From the NCBI RefSeq assembly GCF_016526145.1, contig NZ_JADDUE010000016.1:1-64000 (forward strand): DNA of 64,000 nucleotides, read 5' to 3'. A program made the position numbers and the translations under genes. Numbering within the stretch: position 1 is the stretch's first letter; each line of letters begins with the position of its first letter. This DNA is from Saccharopolyspora galaxeae. Its GTDB lineage: Bacteria > Actinomycetota > Actinomycetes > Mycobacteriales > Pseudonocardiaceae. Below, in pieces: positions 51,640-62,400 of this stretch. The notes under the pieces are model-generated. The model saw only the letters and a list, made by a program, of their open reading frames with translations. It was not told the origin of the DNA and searched no databases.

Positions 51640-53001
51640 TCAGCACTCGATCACGTTCACCGCGAGACCGCCGCGGGCCGTCTCCTTGTACTTGACCTTC
51701 ATGTCCCGGCCGGTGTCGCGCATCGTGCGGATCGCCTTGTCCAGCGAGACGACGTGGCTGCCGTTGCCGCGCAAGGCCATCCGCGCGGCCGTGACCGCCT
51801 TGACCGAGGCGACCGCGTTGCGCTCGATGCACGGAACCTGAACCAGACCGCCCACCGGATCGCAGGTGAGACCGAGGTTGTGCTCCACCCCGATCTCCGC
51901 GGCGTTCTCCACCTGCCCCGGCGTCGCGCCGAGCACTTCGGCGAGCCCGGCGGCGGCCATCGAGCACGCCGAACCGACTTCGCCTTGGCAACCGACCTCG
52001 GCACCGGAGATCGAAGCGTTCTCCTTGAACAACACCCCGATCGCCCCGGCCGCGAGCAGGAAGCGCACGATGCCGTCCTCGTCGGCGCCCGGCACGAACC
52101 GCGCGTAGTAGTGCAGCACCGCGGGCACGATCCCCGCTGCACCGTTGGTGGGCGCGGTCACGACCCGCCCGCCCGCGGCGTTCTCCTCGTTCACCGCCAG
52201 CGCGAACAGCGTGAGCCATTCCATCGGGTCGTCCCGCTCGGTCAGGCTCGCCCGCAGCGTCGCCGCGCGTCTGCGCACCTTGAGCCCACCGGGCAGCACC
52301 CCGTCGTTGCGGGAGCCGTTTTCCACGCACTCCTGCATGACCGACCAGATGTGCAGCAGTCCCGCGCGCACCTGTTCCTCGGATCGCCAGGACAGCTCGT
52401 TGGCCAGTATCACGTCGCTGATCCGCGCGCCGGATTCCGAGCACTGCTCGAGCAGTTGCGCACCGGTGCTGAACGGGTGCCGCAACGGAGTCTCGTCCGG
52501 TTTGATCCGGTCCGCGCCCGTGGCGTCCTCGTCCACGACGAAACCGCCGCCGACCGAATAGAACACCGCTTCGCGCAGCGGGCCGGACTCGCCGAGCGGC
52601 CCGTGCGCGCTGAAGCGCATCCCGTTCGGATGCAACGGCAAGGATTTGCGCCGGTGCATCACCAGATCCTTGTCGGGGTCGAACCGGACCTCGCGCGCAC
52701 CGTTGAGCAACAAGCCGCCGCCGGAACGCACCTCGTCCATCCGGTGCTCGACCGAGGACGGCTCGACGGTCTCCGGGTCGTGGCCTTCCAGCCCGAGCAG
52801 CACCGCCTTCGGGCTGCCGTGGCCGTGCCCGGTCGCGCCCAGCGAGCCGAACAGCTCGGCCCGCACCCGCACCACCTGGTCGAGCAGCCCGTCGCGGTGC
52901 AACCCCGCGACGAACCGGCCCGCCGCCCGCATCGGGCCGACGGTGTGCGAGCTCGACGGCCCGATGCCCACCGAGAAGAGGTCGAAGACACTGATCGCCA
53001 T
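51640..53001 (-). CDS. sdaA: L-serine ammonia-lyase
   Basis: A 453-residue iron-sulfur L-serine dehydratase. [17 protein letters not shown] is the substrate and phosphate-like binding loop of the beta domain. The 4Fe-4S cysteines are in [13 protein letters not shown] and CDPVGG...CIERN. It deaminates serine to pyruvate. ATG at 53001 has GGAAGGGG upstream. It lies 26 bp after gcvH behind the tandem glycine riboswitch, so it is probably raised when glycine is plentiful and its conversion to serine is high. Confidence 0.94.
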   Translation of the reverse strand: MAISVFDLFSVGIGPSSSHTVGPMRAAGRFVAGLHRDGLLDQVVRVRAELFGSLGATGHGHGSPKAVLLGLEGHDPETVEPSSVEHRMDEVRSGGGLLLNGAREVRFDPDKDLVMHRRKSLPLHPNGMRFSAHGPLGESGPLREAVFYSVGGGFVVDEDATGADRIKPDETPLRHPFSTGAQLLEQCSESGARISDVILANELSWRSEEQVRAGLLHIWSVMQECVENGSRNDGVLPGGLKVRRRAATLRASLTERDDPMEWLTLFALAVNEENAAGGRVVTAPTNGAAGIVPAVLHYYARFVPGADEDGIVRFLLAAGAIGVLFKENASISGAEVGCQGEVGSACSMAAAGLAEVLGATPGQVENAAEIGVEHNLGLTCDPVGGLVQVPCIERNAVASVKAVTAARMALRGNGSHVVSLDKAIRTMRDTGRDMKVKYKETARGGLAVNVIEC

Positions 53002-53027
53002 GGCCTGCCCCTTCCGGCCTGGCTCGG

Positions 53028-53402
53028 CTACTCGCCGCTGGTGAACGCGGCGTATTGCTCGGCGGTGAGCACAGCACCGGTGCTCTCCGCACGCACTTCG
53101 AGCAGCCAGCCGTTGCCGAACGGGTCGGCGTTGACCGCCGCCGGGTCGTCCACGACGGCCTCGTTGACCGCTACGACCTCACCGGTCACCGGGGCGTACA
53201 GGTCGCTGACGGACTTGGTGGATTCCAGCTCGCCGCAGGACTGGCCGGATTCGATGCGTTCCCCGGTCTCCGGGAGCTGCACGTAGACGATGTCGCCGAG
53301 CGCTTCAGCCGCGTACGGCGTGACACCGATGCGGACCACGTCACCGCGGTCCTCGATCCACTCGTGCTCTTCGGTGTAGCGCAGCTGCTCGGGCAGGGAC
53401 AT
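53028..53402 (-). CDS. gcvH: Glycine cleavage system H protein
   Basis: A 124-residue lipoyl carrier. [19 protein letters not shown] and [17 protein letters not shown] contain the conserved lipoylated lysine. It shuttles the aminomethyl group between the P, T and L proteins. ATG at 53402 has AGGAG upstream. It is the first gene after the riboswitch. gcvP and gcvT are not in the window. Confidence 0.97.
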   Translation of the reverse strand: MSLPEQLRYTEEHEWIEDRGDVVRIGVTPYAAEALGDIVYVQLPETGERIESGQSCGELESTKSVSDLYAPVTGEVVAVNEAVVDDPAAVNADPFGNGWLLEVRAESTGAVLTAEQYAAFTSGE

Positions 53403-53449
53403 GGAGGCTCCTGAAGGGCGTCGTGGGCACAGTCGTGCCCGGGTCCTGG

Positions 53450-53628
53450 GCCTCCCCCTCTGTTGCGGAACCTGAGAGCTTCACCGCCGCAGGCGGCTTG
53501 CACCGTGGGTGCGGCGCCGGAGCGCGCGCTTTCCAGAGTCGCCTCGCCCGAGCGGTCATGGTGCCTGAGAGTTTGCGGGGAGAGTTTGCTCCTTCGGCGC
53601 CCTGCTGCGCAGGGTCTCTCCCGCCCGG
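53450..53628 (-). ncRNA. Tandem glycine riboswitch
   Basis: On the minus strand two aptamers follow one another. The first has GGGAGAGACC, the core GCGCCGAAGGAGCAAACTC and AAACTCTCAGGCACC. The second has GACTCTGGAAAGC, GGTGCAAGCCGCC and GGTGAAGCTCTCAGGTTCC, closing with CAGAGG. These are the hallmark core sequences of the glycine (gcvT) riboswitch, which usually turns glycine-cleavage genes on when glycine binds. It precedes gcvH-sdaA. Confidence 0.96.
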
Positions 53629-53812
53629 GTTCTGCGGCGGTATGCGGTTGTCGCGTGTGCGGCAACGATAAACGCACCGCTGCGGCTGGCAAAGCCCCTC
53701 CCACCGGACCGGGCACGCCCGATGGTCGGTGCGCAGGTGCCGCCGAACGGCGCTAGCCACCGCGAGATTGGTTCAACCACCCTGGTCGGGAACCGATCGA
53801 CGGGAGGTTCCG

Positions 53813-55228
53813 GTGCGCGGAACTCGCAGGTCAAAGCTGGCTGCGCTGGTGTTGTCGGCGTTCGCGCCGGGTCTCGTGCTCGCGCCTGCGGCGCACGCCG
53901 AGCCGTCGGTCGGCGTGTGGCTGACCACTCAGGACGGCAGGCAGCTGCTCGCGCGCCAGCCGGACGTCGAGTTCGGCTCGGGCGGCGGGCATCGCACGAT
54001 CACCGTCGATCCGGGCGAGACCCACCAGACCATGACCGGGTTCGGTGCGGCGCTGACCGACTCGTCGGCGGCGTTGATGAACGCCTCGCCGCGGCGCGAC
54101 GAACTGCTGACCGAGCTGTTCGACCAGCGCGAGGGCATCGGGCTGACCGCGGTGCGGCAGGTGATCGGCGCCTCGGACTTCGCGCGCGAGGTCTACAGCT
54201 ACGACGAGGTGCCTCCGGGCCAGGACGACTACGACCTGTCCGAGTTCTCCATCGCGCACGACGAGGCCGACATCCTGCCGCTGCTGCGGCGCGCGAAGGA
54301 ACTCTCGCCGGAGCTGAACGCGGTCGCCACGCCGTGGAGCGCGCCGGGCTGGATGAAATCCGGCGGCTCGATGATCGGCGGCGAACTGCCCGCGCAGAAC
54401 TACCAGGTGTTCGCCGACTACCTGGTGAAGTTCGTGCAGGCGTACCAGCGGGCTGGTGTGCCGATCGATGCGCTGACCCCGCAGAACGAGCCGCTGAACA
54501 CGCAGGAGTCGTACCCGGGCAGCCCGATGGCACCGGACGCGCAGGCCGCGTTCGTCCGCAACGACCTCGGGCCGAAGCTCGAGCGGGCCGGGCTGGGGAC
54601 CGAGGTGTTCGCCTACGACCACAACTGGGACGACGTCGACTACCCGAACCAGGTCCTCGATGCCGCCGCGCAGTACACCGACGGCGCGGCGTTCCACTGC
54701 TACGGCGGCGACCCGTCGGCGCAGTCCGCGGTGCACGAAGCGCATCCGGACGCCGAGATCCACCTGACGGAGTGCTCCGGCACCGAATCAGCCGACCCCG
54801 CGAACACCTTCCGCGACACATTGGCCTGGCAGGCCGACAACCTGATCATCGGCGGCACCCGGAACCACGCGAGCAGCGTGCTGCTGTGGAACCTGGCGCT
54901 GGATCCCGCGCACGGGCCGGTCCTGGACGGCGCCTGCACCGACTGCACCGGCGTGACGACCGTCGATGGCGGGGACGTGCGCTACAACGCGGAGTACTAC
55001 GCGCTCGGGCACGCCAGCAAGTTCGTGCGGCCGGGGGCTGTCCGGGTCGGCTCGAACGACCTCGGCGAAGTCCGCAACGCCGCGTTCCGCAACCCCGACG
55101 GCTCCATCGCGCTGATCGCGCACAACCCGACCGGTGGCGAGCAGACCTTCACCGTGTCCGCGCAGAACCGCGCCTTCGACTACACGTTGCCCGCGGGCGG
55201 GCTGGCGACCTTCAGCTGGCCGGGCTGA
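53813..55228 (+). CDS. Secreted GH30 glycosidase (glucosylceramidase-like)
   Basis: A 471-residue secreted GH30 enzyme. The signal peptide is KLAALVLSAFAPGLVLAPAAHA. TMTGFGAALTDSSA is the family entry segment, TPQNEP holds the acid/base Glu (about 226), and LTECSG the nucleophile Glu (about 320). TPWSAPGWMKS also fits glucosylceramidases. It should cleave beta-glucosides such as glucosylceramide or beta-glucan oligosaccharides. GTG at 53813 has GGGAGG 6 nt upstream. A C-terminal beta domain ends the protein. Confidence 0.9.
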   Translation: MRGTRRSKLAALVLSAFAPGLVLAPAAHAEPSVGVWLTTQDGRQLLARQPDVEFGSGGGHRTITVDPGETHQTMTGFGAALTDSSAALMNASPRRDELLTELFDQREGIGLTAVRQVIGASDFAREVYSYDEVPPGQDDYDLSEFSIAHDEADILPLLRRAKELSPELNAVATPWSAPGWMKSGGSMIGGELPAQNYQVFADYLVKFVQAYQRAGVPIDALTPQNEPLNTQESYPGSPMAPDAQAAFVRNDLGPKLERAGLGTEVFAYDHNWDDVDYPNQVLDAAAQYTDGAAFHCYGGDPSAQSAVHEAHPDAEIHLTECSGTESADPANTFRDTLAWQADNLIIGGTRNHASSVLLWNLALDPAHGPVLDGACTDCTGVTTVDGGDVRYNAEYYALGHASKFVRPGAVRVGSNDLGEVRNAAFRNPDGSIALIAHNPTGGEQTFTVSAQNRAFDYTLPAGGLATFSWPG

Positions 55229-55331
55229 GCCCTTCGCGCGACGCGTCCACCGCGCCGATGGCACCGCGGCGACGAGCACGGGCGCGGCGTACCGGCGGAG
55301 GATGGTGGCAGCCACGCGGAAGGGAGCACGG

Positions 55332-56447
55332 GTGAAGATCGCGGTGCCGCAAGAGATCAAGAACCACGAGTACCGAGTGGCGTGCACCCCGGCAGGCGTG
55401 CACGAGCTGCGCGCACACGGCCACGAGGTGTTCGTGCAGGCCGGCGCGGGGTCCGGCTCGTCGATCCCGGACGAGGACTACCTCGCGGCGGGGGCGGAGC
55501 TGGTCGGTTCGGCGGACGAGGCGTGGGCAGCGGGCGAACTGGTGCTCAAGGTGAAGGAGCCGGTACCGGAGGAATACCCGCGGCTGCGCGAGGGGCAACT
55601 GCTGTTCACCTACCTGCACCTGGCCGCATCGGCCGAGCTGACCGGGGCGCTGATGCGCGCCGGGGTGACCGGCATCGCCTACGAGACCGTGCAGGCACCC
55701 GGCGGGAACCTGCCGCTGCTGGCGCCGATGAGCGAGGTCGCAGGCAGGCTGGCCCCGCAGGTCGGCTCCTACGCGCTGCTGCGTCCCAGCGGCGGGCGGG
55801 GTGTCCTGCCCGGCGGTGTTCCCGGAGTGGCGCCCGCGCGGGTCGTGGTGATCGGCGGCGGGGTCGCGGGGCTGAATGCGGCGACCGTCGCGCTCGGCAT
55901 GGGCGCGGACGTGGAACTGCTGGACACCAACGTCGACAAGCTGCGCGACATCGACCGCGACTACCGCGGCGGCATCCGCACCGTGGCCTCGAACCGGTAC
56001 ACCGTGGAATCCGCGGTGCAGGCGGCCGACCTGGTGATCGGCGCGGTGCTGATCCCCGGCGCGAAAGCCCCGAAGCTCGTCTCGAACGAGCTGGTGTCGC
56101 GGATGAAGCCGGGCAGCGTGCTGGTGGACGTGGCGGTCGACCAGGGCGGCTGCTTCGCCGATTCGGAGCCCACCACGCACGACGCCCCGACCTACCGGGT
56201 GCACGAGTCGTTGTTCTACTGCGTGGCCAACATGCCGGGCGCGGTGCCGAACACCTCGACGCACGCGCTCACCAACGTGACGCTGCCGTACGCGCTGCGC
56301 ATCGCCGATCACGGGTGGCGCGCGGCGTGCGCGGCGGACCCGGCGCTGGCGGGCGGGCTGAACACGCACGGCGGGAAGCTGGTGAACGCAGCGGTCGCGG
56401 AGGCGCACGACCTGCCGCTGACGGATCCGTCCGCGGTACTGGACTGA
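55332..56447 (+). CDS. ald: Alanine dehydrogenase
   Basis: A 371-residue enzyme, the standard length. [19 protein letters not shown] is the N-terminal substrate signature, [28 protein letters not shown] the NAD fold, and [16 protein letters not shown] and [13 protein letters not shown] the conserved catalytic regions. It interconverts alanine and pyruvate plus ammonia. GTG at 55332 has AGGGAG 6 nt upstream. A 17-bp tandem duplication spans the stop codon. Confidence 0.96.
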   Translation: MKIAVPQEIKNHEYRVACTPAGVHELRAHGHEVFVQAGAGSGSSIPDEDYLAAGAELVGSADEAWAAGELVLKVKEPVPEEYPRLREGQLLFTYLHLAASAELTGALMRAGVTGIAYETVQAPGGNLPLLAPMSEVAGRLAPQVGSYALLRPSGGRGVLPGGVPGVAPARVVVIGGGVAGLNAATVALGMGADVELLDTNVDKLRDIDRDYRGGIRTVASNRYTVESAVQAADLVIGAVLIPGAKAPKLVSNELVSRMKPGSVLVDVAVDQGGCFADSEPTTHDAPTYRVHESLFYCVANMPGAVPNTSTHALTNVTLPYALRIADHGWRAACAADPALAGGLNTHGGKLVNAAVAEAHDLPLTDPSAVLD

Positions 56448-56470
56448 CGGGGGTACTGGACTGACGGGGG
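56437..56470 (+). repeat. Perfect 17-bp tandem duplication at the ald stop
   Basis: TACTGGACTGACGGGGG occurs twice in immediate succession (56437-56453 and 56454-56470). The first copy encodes the last residues and stop; the second repeats them. It is probably a recent slippage event. Confidence 0.95.
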
Positions 56471-56503
56471 CGAGAGCCCCGGAGCGCTGCACGGAACGTA
56501 TGG

Positions 56504-56548
56504 GGCGGCCCGCTCAACCGGCCTGGGGGTCACCGGGAGCGGGCCGCC
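56504..56548 (+). terminator. Hairpin after ald
   Basis: Perfect 11-bp arms GGCGGCCCGCT / AGCGGGCCGCC with a 23-nt loop, about 55 bp after the ald stop. Confidence 0.75.
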
Positions 56549-56795
56549 AACACCAGTGTAGGCCACGAACGCCTGATTTCCGACGACGCGGAGCGCGTCG
56601 GCGACTCGAATCGGCAGCCGAATCGATAACCACCCGAAGGAGTGAGTTCGACGCGTCCGGGTGCAGCTCGGCCGGACACCTGCCGATGGGAGGGCGCGAA
56701 GATCGGCCGCGGGCGACCGCGCTCGGCGTACCGGCCGCGACCCGGCCGGACGCGAAGGGCCGACGATCGGGCCCGAGAATACGGGGGAGCCCACC

Positions 56796-57371
56796 GTGGA
56801 CGAGGCGAAGATGCGCGAGGCCGTCCTGGACCGGCTGGCGCGACTGGACCGAGTGGCCGCCGACGGCGGCGCCGAGGCCCTGCTGCCGGTGACGCGTTCC
56901 GAGCTGCGCCGCCTCACCGAAGGTCTCCGCGCGCTGTTGGCCCGGCACCAGCCCGATCTCGACGGTCACTGCCCTGCCTGTTCGGGAACGCTGCGCAGCC
57001 GGCGGTGGCCGTGCGAGGTGTGGCTGGTGGTGCACCGCCAGCTCATCGGCGACCGGTTCGGGCAGGCGACGGCCGAACCCGCCCCGCAGTTCCCGCCGCC
57101 CGAGCACGACCCCGAGCAGGACGCCGGGGATGCCGCGGACTCCGGCGAGACCGGCGAGATCCCGATTTGGCCGCAGTGGCACGACGACGAAACCGGCGAA
57201 CCCGGCACCGCATCGCCGGGGCCGGAGTTCACCGCGCTCGCGCACGACCCGCGCCCCCACCGCTTCCCGCCGGTCGGCGGTCACCTGGAGTTCGACCGGG
57301 TGCCTCGCAGCCGCACCGCCGCGTCCGGCGCGGAGCGGCAAATCTCCTGGCCACCGCACCGCGGCGGCTGA
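56796..57371 (+). CDS. Hypothetical protein with CxxC motif
   Basis: A 191-residue protein. The N-terminus is helical ([41 protein letters not shown]). [27 protein letters not shown] has a CxxC pair and a further cysteine that could bind zinc. The C-terminal half is Pro/Glu/Asp-rich and probably disordered. GTG at 56796 has GGGGGAG upstream; the frame extends further 5' without homology. I do not recognise the family. Confidence 0.65.
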   Translation: MDEAKMREAVLDRLARLDRVAADGGAEALLPVTRSELRRLTEGLRALLARHQPDLDGHCPACSGTLRSRRWPCEVWLVVHRQLIGDRFGQATAEPAPQFPPPEHDPEQDAGDAADSGETGEIPIWPQWHDDETGEPGTASPGPEFTALAHDPRPHRFPPVGGHLEFDRVPRSRTAASGAERQISWPPHRGG

Positions 57372-57464
57372 CCCGCCCACGCCTGGACGATCACCGCTGC
57401 ACCGTCAGGCAGGATGGTGGCCGCGCCGAGCACCGGCGCGCCAACGGCGACGATGGAGGAGCGT

Positions 57465-58496
57465 GTGCACGACGGCAGCGGCCGGATCCTGGTGCAGCAC
57501 CTGAGCAAGAACTTCGGCCAGGTCGGCGCGGTCCGCGACCTCAGCTTCGCGGTCGAGCCCGGGGTGGTGACGGGGTTCCTCGGACCGAACGGTTCCGGCA
57601 AGACGACCACGCTGCGCATGGTGCTCGGGCTGGTGAACCCCACCGAGGGCTCGAGCACGATCAACGGGGTGCCGTTCGCGCAGCTGCGCAACCCCGCCAC
57701 CGTGGTGGGCGCGGTGCTGGAGGCGCAGAGCTTCCACCCGTCGCGCACCGCGCGCAACCACCTCCGCTGCTACGCCGCGGCGATGAACGTGCCGGACCAG
57801 CAGGTCGACCACGCGCTGGAACTCGTCGGGCTCACCGGCGCCGCGGGCCGCGCCGCGGGCGGGTTCTCGATGGGCATGCGGCAGCGGCTGGCGCTGGCCA
57901 CCGCGCTGCTGGGCGATCCGCAGGTGCTGATCCTGGACGAACCGGCCAACGGCCTCGACCCGGAGGGCATCGCGTGGTTGCGCAGCTTCCTGCGATCGTT
58001 CGCCGCGTCCGGGCGCACGGTGCTGGTCTCCAGCCACCTGCTGCGGGAGATGGAGCACACCGTCGATCACGTCGTGATCGTCAGCCGCGGTGAGTGCGTC
58101 TACAACGGCCACCTCGACGAACTGCGCGCGCAGCAGAGCTCGCGCGTGCTGGTCCAGGCCAGCGACCCGAACACACTGGTCACCGAGCTGCAGGAAGCCG
58201 GCAACGAGGTGGAGTACCTCGCCGACGGGCGGCTGGGCGTCACCGGCTCGGACTCCAAGGCGGTCGCGGACCTCGCGCTGGAAGCCGGGGTGGCGATCTA
58301 CGGGCTGGAGGACGAGCAGGTCGACCTGGAGCAGCTGTTCTTCCGGCTCACCAGCGGCCAGTACGTGGCGGGCGCCTACCAGCCGGAGCACGGCCCGGCG
58401 GGCGGCTGGGGACCACCCGGCAACGGGCCCGATCCGTACCAGCAAGCGCAGCAGTCGGACTCCCAGCAACGCGACGGCCTCGGAGGTGGCGCCTGA
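57465..58496 (+). CDS. ABC-2 type transporter ATPase
   Basis: A 343-residue ATPase. Walker A LGPNGSGKTT, FSMGMRQRLALATALLG in place of LSGGQ, and Walker B VLILDEPANGLDP are present. The last 100 residues are a regulatory domain ending in a Pro/Gln-rich tail. It pairs with the permease just downstream (ATGA overlap). GTG at 57465 has GGAGG 5 nt upstream and is preferred over the ATG at 57453. Bcr/Nod-type ABC-2 transporters export lipids, antibiotics or polysaccharides. Confidence 0.88.
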   Translation: MHDGSGRILVQHLSKNFGQVGAVRDLSFAVEPGVVTGFLGPNGSGKTTTLRMVLGLVNPTEGSSTINGVPFAQLRNPATVVGAVLEAQSFHPSRTARNHLRCYAAAMNVPDQQVDHALELVGLTGAAGRAAGGFSMGMRQRLALATALLGDPQVLILDEPANGLDPEGIAWLRSFLRSFAASGRTVLVSSHLLREMEHTVDHVVIVSRGECVYNGHLDELRAQQSSRVLVQASDPNTLVTELQEAGNEVEYLADGRLGVTGSDSKAVADLALEAGVAIYGLEDEQVDLEQLFFRLTSGQYVAGAYQPEHGPAGGWGPPGNGPDPYQQAQQSDSQQRDGLGGGA

Positions 58497-59344
58497 TGGG
58501 CGGCCTGATCAAGTCCGAGTTCCGGAAGGTCTTCACCACCAACCTGTGGTGGGCGCTGCTCATCCCGGTCGCCGTGATCAGCTTCGGCTCCGGCTGGATG
58601 GGCACCGGATTCGGCACCATCAACTCGATCGAGCAGGAGATCGGCAGGCCGTTGCCGCTGGGCCTGCTGACCATGTCGATGTCGACGAACTTCAGCGTGA
58701 TCTTCGCTGGGCTGCTGGGTGCGCTGGCGATCACCGGCGAGCACCGCAGCAAGAGCATCACCACGACGTACCTGACCGCCAGCTCGCGCGGAGCGGTGCT
58801 GAGCGCGAAGCTGATCAGCTACACCGGATTGGGCCTGCTCTACGGCCTGGTGAACGTGCTGGCCGCCACCGCGGGGGGTCTGGTGGGCGCCGGGACGAAC
58901 GGGCTCGGCAACCTGGCCGACTGGTTCGCGGTCGGCGGTGCCGGACTGCTCGCGATGGTGCTGTGGACGCTGCTCGGCGTCGGGTTCGGCGCGGTGGTCT
59001 CCAGCCCGGTCGTGGCGATCATGGTGCTGCTGATCTACAAGTTCGTGTTCGAGTTCATCGTCACCAGCTTCCTGATGACCTCCGACCCGCAGGGCGTGAG
59101 CGCGTACCTGCCGGGAACCGCGGGCAGCGGCATCGTCGGCAACCTCGCGGTGCCGATCTTCATCCGCGCCGCGGCGGGCAGCAACGAGCAGATGGTGCCG
59201 CAGGACGTGTTCGACGTGCTGCACTTCTTCTTCGGCGGCTCGTACCACCACCCGTGGTGGCTGAGCCTGCTGACGTTCGCCGGCTACACCACGGTGTTCG
59301 TGCTCGGCGGCTGGTACTTCAGCAGGCGCCGGGACATCACCTGA
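58496..59344 (+). CDS. ABC-2 type transporter permease
   Basis: A 282-residue membrane protein with about six helices. LIKSEFRKVFTTNLWWALLIPVAVISFG is the typical N-terminus, with ITGEHRSKSITTTYLTASSRG in the cytoplasmic loop. It overlaps the ATPase gene by one base (TGATG). A strong terminator follows. Substrate unknown. Confidence 0.88.
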   Translation: MGGLIKSEFRKVFTTNLWWALLIPVAVISFGSGWMGTGFGTINSIEQEIGRPLPLGLLTMSMSTNFSVIFAGLLGALAITGEHRSKSITTTYLTASSRGAVLSAKLISYTGLGLLYGLVNVLAATAGGLVGAGTNGLGNLADWFAVGGAGLLAMVLWTLLGVGFGAVVSSPVVAIMVLLIYKFVFEFIVTSFLMTSDPQGVSAYLPGTAGSGIVGNLAVPIFIRAAAGSNEQMVPQDVFDVLHFFFGGSYHHPWWLSLLTFAGYTTVFVLGGWYFSRRRDIT

Positions 59345-59359
59345 CCCGACGCCGCGACG

Positions 59360-59394
59360 AACGGACCTCCCGGCAACGGGGGGTCCGTTTTGTT
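59360..59394 (+). terminator. Terminator after the ABC-2 pair
   Basis: AACGGACC with GGTCCGTT, an inner CCCG/CGGG stem, then TTTTGTTT. Confidence 0.9.
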
Positions 59395-59495
59395 TCGGTA
59401 CGTGGCATTCCGCCCAGCACAACGACCCGAATGGGCAACGAACACCACGTCGTCGAACGGGCCGTGATGTCGGGCTCGGGACATAACCTGGCCTG

Positions 59496-62400
59496 GTGAG
59501 CGACTCAGACACGGCCGCCGACGGCGGCGCCGAGCGCACCCGCCCCGGGTGGATCCGCCGGCTGTTCGCCGCCTGCTGGCGGCATCCGATCGCCGTGCTG
59601 CTGGCGATGGGCGCTTCGGTGGCCGCGGTCGGACTCGAGGCGCTCGTCCCGCTGCTGACGAAGACGGCCGTCGACGACGCGGTCGCGGGTAGCACCGGCC
59701 GCCTGTGGTGGCTGGCCGCGGCGCTGGCCGGGCTGGGCGTGTTCCGCTTCGGCGCGGCGTTCGTGCGCCGCTACTCCGCGGGCAGGCTGGCGCTGGACGT
59801 GCAGCACGACCTCCGGCGAGCGGTGTTCGGCTCGGTGCAGCGGCTGGACGGCGGCAAGCAGGACGCGCTGCGCACCGGGCAGGTGGTGTCCCGGGCGATC
59901 ACCGATCTGCAGCTGGTGAACGCGCTGCTGGCGATGTTGCCGCTGGCGGCGGGCACCGTGGTGCTCGCGGTGTTCGCGCTGACCGCGATGCTGTGGCTGT
60001 CCCCGCTGCTGACGCTGGTCGTGCTGGTCGTGATGCCGCTGATCGCGATCGTGTCCGCGCACAGCCGCAAGCGGCTGTTCCCCGCCACGTGGTCGGCGCA
60101 GCAACGCGCCGCGGACATCGCGCAGCAGGTCGAGGAGTCGGTCGCCGGGGTCCGCGTGGTGAAGGGCTTCGGGCAGGAGGCGCGGGAGGTCTCCGGCTTG
60201 GATGCCCGCGCGCGGCGGCTGTTCGCCGAACGGCTACGCGCGGCACGGATGACCTCGCTGCCGCAGGCGACCCTGACCGCGCTGCCCTCGGCAGGGCAGG
60301 TCGGCGTGCTCGGGCTCGGCGGCTGGATGGCGTTGCAGGGCCAGGTCGGCATCGGCACGTTCGTGGCGTTCGCCGCCTACGTCACGATGCTCGGCGGCCC
60401 GGCCCGGATGCTGGCCAGCGTGCTGGTGCAGGGGCAGGTGACCCGCGCGGGCATGGAGCGGATCACCGACCTGATCGACTCGCGGCCGGACGTGCGCAAC
60501 CGGCCCGGCGCCGTGGACCTGCCCGAGGTGCCGCTGCGGGTGCGGCTGGACGACGCCGGGTTCGGCTACACCCGCGATCAGCGAGTGCTGGACGGCATGT
60601 CGCTGACCGTGCGGCCCGGCGAGACGGTGGCGCTGATCGGCTCGGCCGGTTCCGGCAAGTCGACGGTGTCGCTGCTGCTGCCCCGCTTCTACGACGTCCA
60701 GCAAGGCGCGGTGCGGATCGGGACCGCGGACGGGACGACCGAGCACGACGTGCGCGACGTGCGGCTGGAGTCGCTGCGCAAGGCCGTGGGCGTGGTGTTC
60801 GAAGAGGCGTTCCTGTTCTCCGACACCATCCGCGGCAACATCGCCTACGGGCGGCCGGACGCGTCCGAAGCGGAGATCGTCGCCGCGGCCCGCGCCGCGG
60901 AGGCGCACGAGTTCATCACCGAGCTGCCCGACGGCTACGACACGATGGTCGGCGAGCGCGGCCTGACGCTCTCCGGCGGTCAGCGGCAGCGGGTGGCGCT
61001 GGCCCGCGCACTGCTGTCCGACCCGCGGATCCTGGTGCTCGACGACGCCACCTCGGCGGTCGACCCGGCCACCGAGGCCGCCATCCACGACACGCTGCGC
61101 TCGGTCACCGCGCAGCGCACGACGCTGCTGATCGCGCACCGCCGCTCCACGCTCGCGTTGGCCGACCGGGTGGCGGTGCTGGAGGAGGGCCGCGTCGTCG
61201 ATGTGGGGACGCAGCACGAGCTGGAGCGGCGCTGCACGCTGTTCCGCTCGTTGCTGGCCGGGCCGGGCGAGTCGATCGAGACGCCGCACGCGGCTCCGGA
61301 GACGACCTCGGCGCAACTGTGGCCGGAGGTCGCGGACGAGCCGGAGGCAGCGCACACGATCACGGCGCCGCAAGGCCCTGGTGCGCGCGGAACCTCGACG
61401 AGCAGCAAGGACGCCACTCCCCTGACCCCGGAATTGAAAGCAGGGATCCGACGACTGCCCGCGGCCACCGAGGCTCCGCGGCTGCCCGGCGTCGACGCCA
61501 CCGCCCCCGACCCGCAGTTCCGGCTGACGCGGCTGCTGCGGCCGATCCGCTGGGGCCTGGTGCTCACCGTCGCGCTGGTCGCCGGAGACGCGCTGACTTC
61601 GATCGCACTGCCGTCGCTGGTGCGCGAGGGAGTCGACGGCGGAGTCGGCGCGGGCGATCCGGCGACGCTGTGGACGGTCACCGCGGTCGGCGCTGCGGTG
61701 GTGCTCGCGGCCTGGCTGGTGATCAAGGCGCAGACCGTGATCACCGCCCGCACCGGCGAGACGCTGCTGTACCTGCTGCGGGTGCGCAGCTTCGCGCACC
61801 TGCAGCGGCTCGGGCTGGACTACTACGAGCGCGAACTCGCCGGGCGGATCATGACCCGGATGACCACCGACGTCGACGCGTTGTCGACGTTCCTGCAGAC
61901 CGGCATGGCCACCGCCGTGGTCAGCGTGTTCACCATCGTCGGCATCGCGGTCGCGCTGCTGATCACCGACCTGTCGCTGGCACTGGTGGCGCTGGCGGTG
62001 CTGCCGCCGCTGATCGTCGCGACGGTGCTGTTCCGCAGGGTCGCGGCGACCGCCTACGCGGAGGCCCGGGAACGGGTGAGCACGGTGAACGCGGACCTGC
62101 AGGAGAACGTCTCCGGCCTGCGGGTCGCCCAGGCGCACCGCCGCGAACGCCATTCCGCGAAGGTTTTCGCGCAGCGCAGCGACGCCTACCGGCGGTCGAG
62201 GCTGCGGGCGCAGCGCTACATCGCCACGTTCTTCCCGTTCACCACGCTGCTGTCCGAGCTGGCGCAAGCGGCGGTGCTGGGCGTCGGCGCCACCCGGGTC
62301 GCCACCGGCGACCTGACCGCCGGAGTCCTGGTGGCGTTCCTGCTCTACCTGGGCATGTTCTTCTCGCCGGTGCAGCAGCTGTCGGGCGTGTTCGACCAGT

